Shown here one piece after another: positions 14,253 to 21,620 of a DNA stretch of 64,000 nt. Source of the DNA: CAYWRO01 sp964460345 (GTDB lineage: Bacteria; Planctomycetota; Phycisphaerae; Phycisphaerales; UBA1924); NCBI GenBank assembly GCA_964460345.1, contig CAYWRO010000005.1:1-64000 (forward strand), given 5' to 3'. The position numbers and the translations under genes are program-made. The notes under the pieces were generated by a model. It was not told the DNA's origin, ran no database searches, and saw only the letters and a program-made list of their open reading frames with translations. Numbering within the stretch: the stretch's first letter is position 1; the number at the start of each line of letters is the position of its first letter.

Positions 14253-17003
14253 ATGCGACAGACGAGACTGGACCGAACGAAGCCATTGCTGCTCGCCGCC
14301 GGAATCGCCGCGGCGGTGGCTGCGCCTGCCTTGGCTCAGCCCGCCAACGACACCTGCGGCACCGCCATCGACGTCACTCCCGGGACGTCCATCGTGGGAA
14401 CCACGGTTGATGCCGGCGCCGATGGCAGCGCGCCATGCGGCGGCTTCGAACCGATTCCCGACGTCTATTACGACTTCGTCGCTCCGGCCGACGGCATCTA
14501 CCAGTTCGACACGCTGGGCTCGACCGCCACGGGCCACGTCATCACGCTCTTTGATTCCTGCGGCGGCGGTTTCCGCATCCTCGAGGGCTGCGCGGGGGGC
14601 GAGGGCCAGCAGGCCTCCATCCGCCACCTCATGACCGCCGGGTCCTACATCTCCATCGCGGTCGCGAACGTCGATCCGGAGGGTCAGCCCTTCACGTTCA
14701 ACGTCAGTGGTCCGCTCCCCGGGCCGGAGAACGATGAGTGCGATGCGGCCTTCGCCGTCATGGAAGGCGTGCCCTTCATCGGTGACAGCACCGGCGCGAC
14801 GACCAGCATGATGTTCGACGAGCAGACCGACTGCAACAGCACCCGCGGCGACTGGGCGGTCGGAGCGGACGACGTCTTCCTTTCCTTCACCCCGAGCTTC
14901 ACGGGCTTTTACGACGTCAGCGCCTGCGGCAGCAACTACAACACCGTCGTCTCCGTTCACGACGGCTGCCCCGCCACGCCCGCCAACTCCATCGCCTGCT
15001 TCGACGAGGCGCCGGTCGGGTCGTGCTCGGACGAGTTCGGCGATGGCCGATCCTTCCTGCCGGGTCTCGAACTGCAGGGGGGCGTCACCTACACCATCCG
15101 CGTCGCCGGCTTCGCCGACCGTGACATCGACTGGAGCCAGAACCCGCCTGCGATCCGCGGCGGCCAGCAGGGCGTCTACGAGATCCTCGTGACGGCGTCA
15201 CCGCAGGCCTTCCCGAATCCGCCGGCCAACGACCTGTGCGAGAACGCGCAGCCGTTGGCCAACAACGACTTCGTCATTGGCAGCAACATCTACGCCACGG
15301 GCGAGGTCGGGCCCTGCATTGATGAGGGTATGGAGTGGATGGGCGACCCCTTCGATGTGTGGTACTCCTTCACCGCGCCCAGCCCCGGCGAAAACCTCTA
15401 TGTCTTCGAAGTGATCGCCGACCACTTCATCGCGGGTCCTGAAATGACGCTCGCGGCGTACGAGAGCTGCGGCGGCGAGGCGTTCACCTGCCTGGCCTCC
15501 AACTTCCTCCTCGCGCCCGTCCCGCGCCGCAACGCCATTGCCCTCTCAGAAGGCGAAACGATCCTCCTCCGGGTCGCGGCACTCAGCGGCTACCAGGGTA
15601 CGTTCCTCCTTGACGTGATCGAGGCGGGTCCCGTTGCGTCCAACGCGACCTGCGAGACGGCGATCGCCGTCAGCGCGGGGTCCTCCACTCCGGTGGATAC
15701 CAGCAATGCCCCGACGGGCCTGCCTTCCGGCTGCTCCGGTGCGAACTTCGACATCAACGCGCTCTGGTACTCCTTCACCGCCCCGGAGACCGCCTACTAC
15801 GAGCTCGGCGCCGGCATCGAGCTCGATGCGTCAACGGTGATCTCTCTCTTCGACGCCTGCGGCCTGCCCGCTTCGAACTGCGCCAGCGGCGGCTTCGGCG
15901 CCGGCACCCTGACGCAGCAACTCGACGCCGGTCAGACCATCCTGATCCGCGTCGCCCCCAACAGCGGCGGCAGCGGAGCCTTCGATCTGACCATCAGCGA
16001 TCCGATCCCGCTCCCGGAAGCGCCCGTCAACGACGAGTGCGAAGGCGCGCTTGTCCTCGACGCCTTCCCCTTTGAGCAGTCCGTCGACTTCGGGGGCGCC
16101 ACGAGCGACCTGGACACCGAGTGCAACAACGAGGCCCTCGCCGCCACCGGCGCCGGCATCTGGTACACCATCACGCCCGATCAGCCCTACATGATCACGC
16201 CGAGCGTCTCCACGGTCGATCCCAACTGGAACACGCTCCGCATGACCACCTTCGAAGGCTCCTGCGGCGCCCTGACCGAGACCGGCTGCATCCGCTTCGG
16301 CACCCTCTACCCGGAAACCATCACCGTCGAACCGGGCAACACCTACTACCTCCTGCTGCACTTCGTCGACACGCTCAACCCCGGCCTGGTCACCGGCGAA
16401 GTCAGCTTCACGGCCATCCCCGCGCCGGACAACGATCTGTGCCAGAACGCGGTCGAGATCACCGAAGCGCAGACCAACTTCACCATTAACATCAGCGGCG
16501 CCACGCCTGACGGCACGGCCACCTGCTCCGGCGACATCTACGCCTCCGTCTGGTACACCTTCACCACCGGCGAGGCCGGCGACCTCAGGATCCGCAACAG
16601 CATTACGCAGGGCGCTCGCGCCGACGGCGTCATGGCTGTCTTCACCGGCTCCTGCGGGAACTTCACTGAGGTGGCCTGCGCCGAAAACCGCGGCCTCTTC
16701 CTGCCCTTCACGCAGTACGACCTCGATGCCGACCTCGACGCCAACACCACCTACCACCTTGCCATCGGCAGCATCGACCAGGCCTCGGCCATCATCAACA
16801 GCATCAACTTCAGCTACACCGGCACCATCGTCGATGGCTGCCCCGCCGACCTCGATGGCAACCAGGCGGTCGATGTCTTCGACCTGCTCGCCTACCTGGA
16901 CCTCTGGTTCGCCGCCGATGCGGGCGCTGACCTTGACGGCAACGAAGCCGTCGATGTCTTCGACCTGCTCGCCTACCTCGACGGCTGGTTCGCCGGCTGC
17001 TGA
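14253..17003 (+). CDS. Secreted repeat protein with GC-type dockerin C-terminus
   Basis: A 916-residue exported protein. The signal peptide is residues 1-28 (cleavage after PALAQ). Six related beta-sandwich modules of 120-160 residues each open with an N-D-x-C-x-x-A motif near residues 28, 157, 322, 462, 589 and 724, and carry a W-Y-S/T-F-T core; they resemble bacterial pre-peptidase C-terminal (PPC-like) domains. The C-terminus has two copies of DLDGNxAVDVFDLLAYLDxWF, a GC-type dockerin pair with Asp-rich calcium loops, ending in GC. No catalytic domain is visible, so a surface or extracellular scaffold/adhesin role is likely. AAGGAG lies 9 bases before the ATG. The same tail is on the genes at 38325 and 40072. 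Confidence 0.85.
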   Translation: MRQTRLDRTKPLLLAAGIAAAVAAPALAQPANDTCGTAIDVTPGTSIVGTTVDAGADGSAPCGGFEPIPDVYYDFVAPADGIYQFDTLGSTATGHVITLFDSCGGGFRILEGCAGGEGQQASIRHLMTAGSYISIAVANVDPEGQPFTFNVSGPLPGPENDECDAAFAVMEGVPFIGDSTGATTSMMFDEQTDCNSTRGDWAVGADDVFLSFTPSFTGFYDVSACGSNYNTVVSVHDGCPATPANSIACFDEAPVGSCSDEFGDGRSFLPGLELQGGVTYTIRVAGFADRDIDWSQNPPAIRGGQQGVYEILVTASPQAFPNPPANDLCENAQPLANNDFVIGSNIYATGEVGPCIDEGMEWMGDPFDVWYSFTAPSPGENLYVFEVIADHFIAGPEMTLAAYESCGGEAFTCLASNFLLAPVPRRNAIALSEGETILLRVAALSGYQGTFLLDVIEAGPVASNATCETAIAVSAGSSTPVDTSNAPTGLPSGCSGANFDINALWYSFTAPETAYYELGAGIELDASTVISLFDACGLPASNCASGGFGAGTLTQQLDAGQTILIRVAPNSGGSGAFDLTISDPIPLPEAPVNDECEGALVLDAFPFEQSVDFGGATSDLDTECNNEALAATGAGIWYTITPDQPYMITPSVSTVDPNWNTLRMTTFEGSCGALTETGCIRFGTLYPETITVEPGNTYYLLLHFVDTLNPGLVTGEVSFTAIPAPDNDLCQNAVEITEAQTNFTINISGATPDGTATCSGDIYASVWYTFTTGEAGDLRIRNSITQGARADGVMAVFTGSCGNFTEVACAENRGLFLPFTQYDLDADLDANTTYHLAIGSIDQASAIINSINFSYTGTIVDGCPADLDGNQAVDVFDLLAYLDLWFAADAGADLDGNEAVDVFDLLAYLDGWFAGC

Positions 17004-17125
17004 CCCGGCTTCTCCTCTCCGGTCCGGCCGCCATGACCTGCGGCCCAGATCCGGCTGATCTCCAGGCCCGATTCACCTCACCGTGCATCGGGCCATTCCT
17101 GGCCTCCTCTTCTTCTCCTCTTTCA

Positions 17126-17155
17126 GGCCCGTGCCCGGACCACCGGGCGCGGGCC
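17126..17155. terminator. Terminator-like hairpin between convergent genes
   Basis: A 13-bp stem (GGCCCGTGCCCGG / CCGGGCGCGGGCC, one G-T pair) has the loop ACCA. It lies between the dockerin gene (ends 17003) and the convergent comB (ends 17217). There is no clear T-tract on either strand, so it may work as a structural barrier or RNA 3' end. Confidence 0.5.
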
Positions 17156-17216
17156 TGCCCGTGCGCGCGCATGAGTTTGCGGGGGAACCAAGGGGAAGGG
17201 CGGACCGCGGCGGGGC

Positions 17217-17978
17217 TCAGCGCCTGCTCGTCTGCCGCACAAACGCCCCGCGCTTCAAATCGAGTTCCGGCGCCACGTGGTAGCGATCCCTCACCGAGCA
17301 GTACTCGATGTCCCACTCCAGACCCACCCGCCGCAGGTTCCGCCCGCCGAAACCGTCGCGCAGCACGAGCGAGAGATCCGACTCCTCCCCCACCAGTCCG
17401 TCATACAGCAGCGCCAGCGCCAACCCGGTGTCGTCCTCGGAATAGAACCACCCATCGAGACTCAGCGCCGATGCAATCGCTCCGGCCGCCACGCAGTCTT
17501 CAAGCGTTACCACGCCGTCCGTGCCCGCGCACACCAGGTGGATCGGCCGCGCCTCCTCCTGAACTGCATCAACCAGCGCCGAGATGTTGCCCAGGCACCC
17601 GATCAGGATGCGGGCTGCCCCATCCTCCCGCGCATGCAGCACCGCCTTCGTCCCGTTCGTCGTCGTAAACGCCACCGTACGCCCCCCCACGCGCTCCGGG
17701 GTGTACTCCTCGGGACTGTTGGCCAGGTCGAACCCCTTGATCAGCACGCCGCGGCGTTCCCCGCCCAGCAACACCTCGGGCTTCGCCTCCTTCATGGCCC
17801 GCGCTTCTTCCGGCGTCCGGCATGGATGCACCGCCGCGGCCCCCGCCGCCAGCGCTGCGCAGATCGTCGTCGAGGCCCGGAACTGGTCGATCACCACCGC
17901 CACCCCTCCCGCCATCGCCCGGGGCGGGACCTGCTCGGGCAGCACGTACGCGTGCACGATGCGGGAAGACTCGCTCAT
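17217..17978 (-). CDS. comB: 2-phosphosulfolactate phosphatase family protein
   Basis: A 253-residue ComB-family protein. In methanogens ComB hydrolyses 2-phosphosulfolactate to sulfolactate for coenzyme M; bacterial homologues probably act on a related phosphosugar acid. Family segments are VVIDQFRASTTICAALAAGA (residues ~28-47), LLGGERRGVLIKGFDLANSP (~69-88), TTTNGTKAVLHA (~104-115) and LVCAGTDGVVTLEDCVAAGA. The length is normal for the family. A TAGTCT box (17985-17990) ends 6 nt before the ATG with no ribosome site, so translation may be leaderless. It is divergent from serC. Confidence 0.88.
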   Translation of the reverse strand: MSESSRIVHAYVLPEQVPPRAMAGGVAVVIDQFRASTTICAALAAGAAAVHPCRTPEEARAMKEAKPEVLLGGERRGVLIKGFDLANSPEEYTPERVGGRTVAFTTTNGTKAVLHAREDGAARILIGCLGNISALVDAVQEEARPIHLVCAGTDGVVTLEDCVAAGAIASALSLDGWFYSEDDTGLALALLYDGLVGEESDLSLVLRDGFGGRNLRRVGLEWDIEYCSVRDRYHVAPELDLKRGAFVRQTSRR

Positions 17979-18104
17979 GCGCCCAGACTAGGCGCGCCGA
18001 TCCCGCGTCACCGTCGCTCCCACGTGTGCGCGCCGCTCACAGCAGCGCGAAGACGCCCCGGCGAGAATCGCCTGCGTACCATACTGCCGAACGTGAAAAG
18101 GCCC

Positions 18105-18132
18105 TTCTCACACGCTTTTTTGCGGGTGAGAA
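18105..18132 (+). promoter_or_regulatory. Leader hairpin upstream of serC
   Basis: The stem TTCTCAC / GTGAGAA continues as CGC / GCG after one mismatch and is closed by a T6 loop. It ends 37 nt before the serC start, inside the 190-bp leader. It could be an RNA regulatory hairpin; there is no T-tract after it, so it is not a standard terminator. Confidence 0.4.
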
Positions 18133-18169
18133 TCAAGCGTTGAACCCTCTCAAACCCAGGCAGGACACC

Positions 18170-19294
18170 ATGAGTACAGATCGTATTTTCAACTTCTCCG
18201 CAGGCCCCGCCGTCCTCCCCGAGGAGGTGATCAAGGAGGCCCAGCGCGACATCTGGAACATCGACGGCTCCGGCATCGGCATCATGGAGCACTCCCACCG
18301 CGGCCCTGTCTTTGACAAGGTCATCGCCGAAGCCGAGGCCGACTGCCGCGACATCGCGGGCATTCCGGACAACTACAAGATCCTGTTCCTGCAGGGCGGC
18401 GCCTCGACTCAGTTCTTCATGATCCCCGCGAACTTCCTCACGAGCGGCCGCACCGCCGACTACATCAACACCGGCGTCTGGTCGACCAAGGCGATCAAGG
18501 AAGCCAAGTTCTACGGGCGCATCAACGTCGCCGGCTCCAGCGAGGACAAGAACTTCTCCTACATCCCCAGGCAGGGCCAGTTCCGGTTCACGGAGAACGG
18601 CGGCGACAACGGGGAGGGGGGGGAGGGGGGGGCTGCTTACCTGCACTTCACGAGCAACAACACGATCTACGGCACGCAGTTCAGCGAAGAGCCAATCCCG
18701 AATGACGGCGTGCCGCTCATCTGCGACGCTTCCAGCGATATCTTCTCCAAGCCGATCGACGTCACCAAGTACGGCCTGATCTACGCCGGCGCGCAGAAGA
18801 ACCTCGGCCCCTCCGGCGTCGTCCTCGTCATCATTCGCGAAGACCTTGTCGCCCGCGGCGCGACCGAGCTTCCCCCCATGCTGCAGTACCGCACGCACGT
18901 GGAGAACGACTCACGCTACAACACGCCCCCCGCGTTCGGCATCTACATCATGGGCCGCGTCTTCAAGTGGATCAAAGCCCAGGGCGGCCTTGGCCGCATG
19001 GCCGAGCACAACGAGAAGAAGGCCGCGCTCATCTACGACGTGCTCGACGCATCCTCCTTCTACAAGGCCAACGTCGCCGGCGACAGCCGCTCAAAGATGA
19101 ACGTCTGCTTCACCACGCCGAACGAGGAAACCGACAAGCTCTTCATCAAGGAGGCCGCCAAGGCCGGCATGGACGGCCTCAAGGGCCACCGCTCCGCCGG
19201 CGGCATGCGCGCCAGCATCTACAACGCCTTCCCCGTCGCCGGCTGCGAGGCCCTCGCCCAGTTCATGAAGGAGTTTGAGCGCAAGCACGGCTAA
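18170..19294 (+). CDS. serC: Phosphoserine aminotransferase
   Basis: A 374-residue PLP enzyme converting 3-phosphohydroxypyruvate to phosphoserine. NFSAGPAVLPEEV at the N-terminus, FLQGGASTQF near residue 78 and the PLP lysine in AGAQKNLGPSG near 207 are typical. The start at 18170 gives the standard N-terminus; the frame is open further upstream but lacks family similarity. Residues ~145-152 are a Gly/Glu insert (NGEGGEGGA) encoded by the G-run at 18611-18632, absent from the usual family sequence and located in a surface loop. serA, the preceding pathway step, lies 5 kb away on the other strand. Confidence 0.95.
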   Translation: MSTDRIFNFSAGPAVLPEEVIKEAQRDIWNIDGSGIGIMEHSHRGPVFDKVIAEAEADCRDIAGIPDNYKILFLQGGASTQFFMIPANFLTSGRTADYINTGVWSTKAIKEAKFYGRINVAGSSEDKNFSYIPRQGQFRFTENGGDNGEGGEGGAAYLHFTSNNTIYGTQFSEEPIPNDGVPLICDASSDIFSKPIDVTKYGLIYAGAQKNLGPSGVVLVIIREDLVARGATELPPMLQYRTHVENDSRYNTPPAFGIYIMGRVFKWIKAQGGLGRMAEHNEKKAALIYDVLDASSFYKANVAGDSRSKMNVCFTTPNEETDKLFIKEAAKAGMDGLKGHRSAGGMRASIYNAFPVAGCEALAQFMKEFERKHG

Positions 19295-19417
19295 GCGTGG
19301 CATCGCCTTTCAAGGGGATGCGAGCCCACCCGCCTCCAGAAGGGCCGCCGCCCCCAGGGCGGCCTTCCAGCCCCCCAAGCCCTCCAGAATCGTGCCAGCG
19401 GGCGGTTCGCCGCGCTC

Positions 19418-19585
19418 CTCTGTGGGCTCTTCGAGGAGCTCTGTAGGCCCTTCGCGCTCCTCTGTAGGCTCTTCGAGGGGCTCTGTAGGCCCTTCGCGCT
19501 CCTCTGTAGGCTCTTCGAGGAACTCTGTAGGCCCTTTGCGCTCCTCTGTAGGCTCTTCGAGGAGCTCTGTGCGAGGGTTATCTGA
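19418..19585. repeat. Tandem array C, eight 21-bp units in a 42-bp alternation
   Basis: CTCTGT recurs at 19418, 19439, 19460, 19481, 19502, 19523, 19544 and 19565, always 21 bp apart. Odd and even units differ: GCGCTC...GGCTCTTC alternates with GAGGAG...GGCCCTTC, giving a 42-bp higher order. The consensus is unrelated to arrays A and B at 3378-3890, but the unit length is the same. GCTCTTCGAGGAGC within it can fold into a small hairpin. Confidence 0.9.
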
Positions 19586-19700
19586 CGTGCAACCCCCTTC
19601 GCGGGCCGTGAGCAAGGGCAGCCCCCCCCGTATGGGCGGGCACCTTCACGCCAGGGCGACTACCACGCCGAATCCGCCCCAGACCCGCCTCATACCCGCC

Positions 19701-19760
19701 TTGTGCGCCCTGCCTTCCGCCCTACACTATCATCCTTTCATCCGGATGGACGGATACAAT
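19701..19760 (+). promoter_or_regulatory. Possible metF promoter region
   Basis: TTGTGC (19701-19706) and TACACT (19723-19728) are 16 bp apart. A second -10-like TACAAT lies at 19755-19760 next to the palindrome CATCCGGATG. I could not recognise a SAM, SAH or cobalamin riboswitch. Confidence 0.3.
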
Positions 19761-19797
19761 CCCCGGATTCCCCTGGAACCGAGACCCCACAAGCCCC

Positions 19798-20733
19798 ATG
19801 CACGTCCAGGACATCTTCAAACAGCACCGCACCACGTTCTCCTTCGAGTTCTTCCCTCCCCGGGACGAAGCCGCGGCGGGCTCCCTCTACGAGTCCATGC
19901 GTGAACTGGAGGCCCTCAAGCCCTCCTTTGTCTCCGTCACCTACGGCGCCGGTGGCTCCACCCGCCAGCTCACACACGCCCTCGTCACCCGCATCGCCGC
20001 CGAGACCTCCCTCGTCCCCTTCCCCCACCTCACCTGCGTCTGCCACACCGAACGCGAGATCGAGGGCATTCTCGAGCGGTACGCCGGGGCCGGCGTCAAC
20101 AACATCATGGCCCTCGGGGGCGACCCGCCGGCCGACCGCGCCGGCCACGATCGCTCTCAGGATGCCTTCCGCTACGCGGCCGACCTGGTTCACTTCATCA
20201 AGCGCTTCGGTGACCGCCTCGGCCACCCGGACCCGCGCGGCTTCGGCATCGGTGTCGCCGGCTTCCCGGAGGGCCACCAGAGCACGCCCAACCGTCTCCT
20301 CGAAATGGACTACCTCAAGGCCAAGGTTGACGCCGGCGCGGACTACATCTGTACCCAGCTCTTCTTCGACAACCGCGACTTCTACGACTTCCGCGACCGC
20401 TGCCGCCTCGCCGGCATCAAGGTCCCGATCATCGCCGGCATCATGCCCATCACCTCCATCCCGGTGATGAAGCGCATGGCCGAACTCGCCCTCGGCGCAC
20501 GCTTCCCCGCCCCGCTCCTCCGCGCCATCAACCGCACCGGCGGCGACAAGGAAGCCGTCCGCCGCGTCGGCCTCCACTGGGCCACCGAGCAGTGCCGCGA
20601 CCTCCTCGACCACGACGTCCGCGGCATCCACTTCTACACGCTCAACAAGAGCACCGCCACGCGCGAAATCTACCAGAACCTCGGTGTAAAAGACTCCGAC
20701 GCCCTCGAAAACCCACCCGGCGGCTGGTTCTGA
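19798..20733 (+). CDS. metF: Methylenetetrahydrofolate reductase
   Basis: A 311-residue FAD-dependent enzyme reducing 5,10-methylene-THF to 5-methyl-THF for methionine synthesis. TFSFEFFPPRDEAAAGSL at residues 13-30 carries the catalytic Glu. SVTYGAGGSTR, HLTCVCHTEREI, MALGGDPP and the flavin/folate-site stretch ADYICTQLFFDN all fit MetF. Length and ends are normal. It is not clustered with other methionine genes; the gene just downstream is an unknown protein after a palindromic repeat. Confidence 0.95.
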   Translation: MHVQDIFKQHRTTFSFEFFPPRDEAAAGSLYESMRELEALKPSFVSVTYGAGGSTRQLTHALVTRIAAETSLVPFPHLTCVCHTEREIEGILERYAGAGVNNIMALGGDPPADRAGHDRSQDAFRYAADLVHFIKRFGDRLGHPDPRGFGIGVAGFPEGHQSTPNRLLEMDYLKAKVDAGADYICTQLFFDNRDFYDFRDRCRLAGIKVPIIAGIMPITSIPVMKRMAELALGARFPAPLLRAINRTGGDKEAVRRVGLHWATEQCRDLLDHDVRGIHFYTLNKSTATREIYQNLGVKDSDALENPPGGWF

Positions 20734-20739
20734 AGGAAC

Positions 20740-20779
20740 GCCGGCTTCCAGCCGGCTCGTGGCGCAGGCGCTCCGCCTG
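20740..20779. repeat. Double palindrome (GCCGGCTTCCAGCCGGC type)
   Basis: Two adjacent hairpins: GCCGGCT/AGCCGGC (20740-20756) and CAGGCG/CGCCTG (20765-20779). The first type recurs three times at 38231-38315. They lie immediately after metF and probably also end its transcript. Confidence 0.7.
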
Positions 20780-20811
20780 TGAAGGCCTCAGCGGCTCTAT
20801 GATCGCGCGAC

Positions 20812-21291
20812 ATGAACATCGTTCAGAAGCTCCGCGCGCTCGTCGAAGACATCCGCAAAAAGCCGGCGCCCGCCATGGCCAAAGCCGAGTGGGAACTGGC
20901 CATTCGCCTCCTCGGCCGCATGCCCGTCGACCAGGCGGAGGTGAAGCGCGTCGCGGCAGCGTGGGATCTGCCGGGACTTGATGCGCTCGTCTCACAACTG
21001 GAGGGCAAGGTCGCGCCCCCCTCGCCCAGTGACGACCAGGCCGCCGCTTCCGCGCCCGCCGTCTCGCAGGACGACATGGACCACGCCCTCCGCGCCTTCC
21101 GCAAGCGCCTGAAGCTCATGCGCCTCAGCGACGAATCCAAGCTCGGCGGCGGCCGCCACACCACCAGCGGGAAGAAGTCCGAGATCGACGCGATCCTCCC
21201 TCCGCACGAGTATCCGGCCGAAGTCTGGAAGGCCCTCGCCGCGGCGGGCAAGCTCAAGGCCGAAGGCGGCGGCTTCTACTCCCTGCCGTAA
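20812..21291 (+). CDS. Conserved hypothetical protein
   Basis: A 159-residue basic-then-mixed protein of unknown function. The N-terminal half is helical (NIVQKLRALVEDIRKKP, ALAIRLLGRMP-like) and followed by a Pro/Ala/Ser linker near residue 65. The C-terminal half (DDMDHALRAFRKRLKLMRLS, then ILPPHEYPAEVWKALAAAGK) is conserved-looking and ends in FYSLP. There is no export signal. A TATGAT box (20798-20803) ends 8 nt before the ATG, with no Shine-Dalgarno sequence. It is probably monocistronic, between metF and the helicase leader. Confidence 0.65.
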   Translation: MNIVQKLRALVEDIRKKPAPAMAKAEWELAIRLLGRMPVDQAEVKRVAAAWDLPGLDALVSQLEGKVAPPSPSDDQAAASAPAVSQDDMDHALRAFRKRLKLMRLSDESKLGGGRHTTSGKKSEIDAILPPHEYPAEVWKALAAAGKLKAEGGGFYSLP

Positions 21292-21620
21292 AACCGCCGG
21301 TTTCAAGGCCCAGGCCTTCAAGCGTCCGCTTCCAAACGCCGATAAAGACCCCGGTGAGCGTGGGCGGTCTGACTCGCCTATGCTTCACCAATCGCCGGTG
21401 GCCTCAGCCCACTGTGACCCCCCTACATCGCGGGTCCACATCGTTCTGGGAATCTACTGGCAGCCCCCCACCTTTCCGCCGAAGTGGCGGTGAACCGAAC
21501 GGGCGGGCTCCGATTCCGAACGGCGCTACTTGTTCCAACTGGATTGGCCCAAGGAATGCCCTCACCCTGCTCGCTTCCGCGCGCACATGCTGCGCCCGAA
21601 GCGAGGGAGATTGTTTCTGT
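21292..21620 (+). promoter_or_regulatory. Long leader/intergenic region before the DEAD-box helicase (329 bp)
   Basis: No gene is seen. It holds a CCGCC/GGCGG hairpin near 21477 and, directly before the helicase, the stem CTCGCTTC (21570-21577) / GAAGCGAG (21598-21605). The second arm runs into the ribosome site GAGGGAGA (21603-21609). Such a stem could limit translation at normal temperature and open under stress, as in other structured helicase or cold-shock leaders. This is inference. Confidence 0.45.

Larger units (their letters stand above)
19295..19797. other. Intergenic region with third tandem array (503 bp)
   Basis: No gene is credible. It contains a GC-rich stretch after serC, then the 21-bp array at 19418-19585, then about 210 bp leading to metF with a weak promoter. 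Open frames here are products of the array's 7-codon periodicity. Confidence 0.75.

Noticed and set aside
19577..19797. SAM or SAH riboswitch before metF
   Set aside because: No conserved core sequence or pairing pattern of a known class could be recognised, only a short CATCCGGATG palindrome.
19275..19904. Reading frame of heptad Ser-Arg repeats between serC and metF
   Set aside because: It overlaps both serC and metF, has no ribosome site and arises from the 21-bp array.
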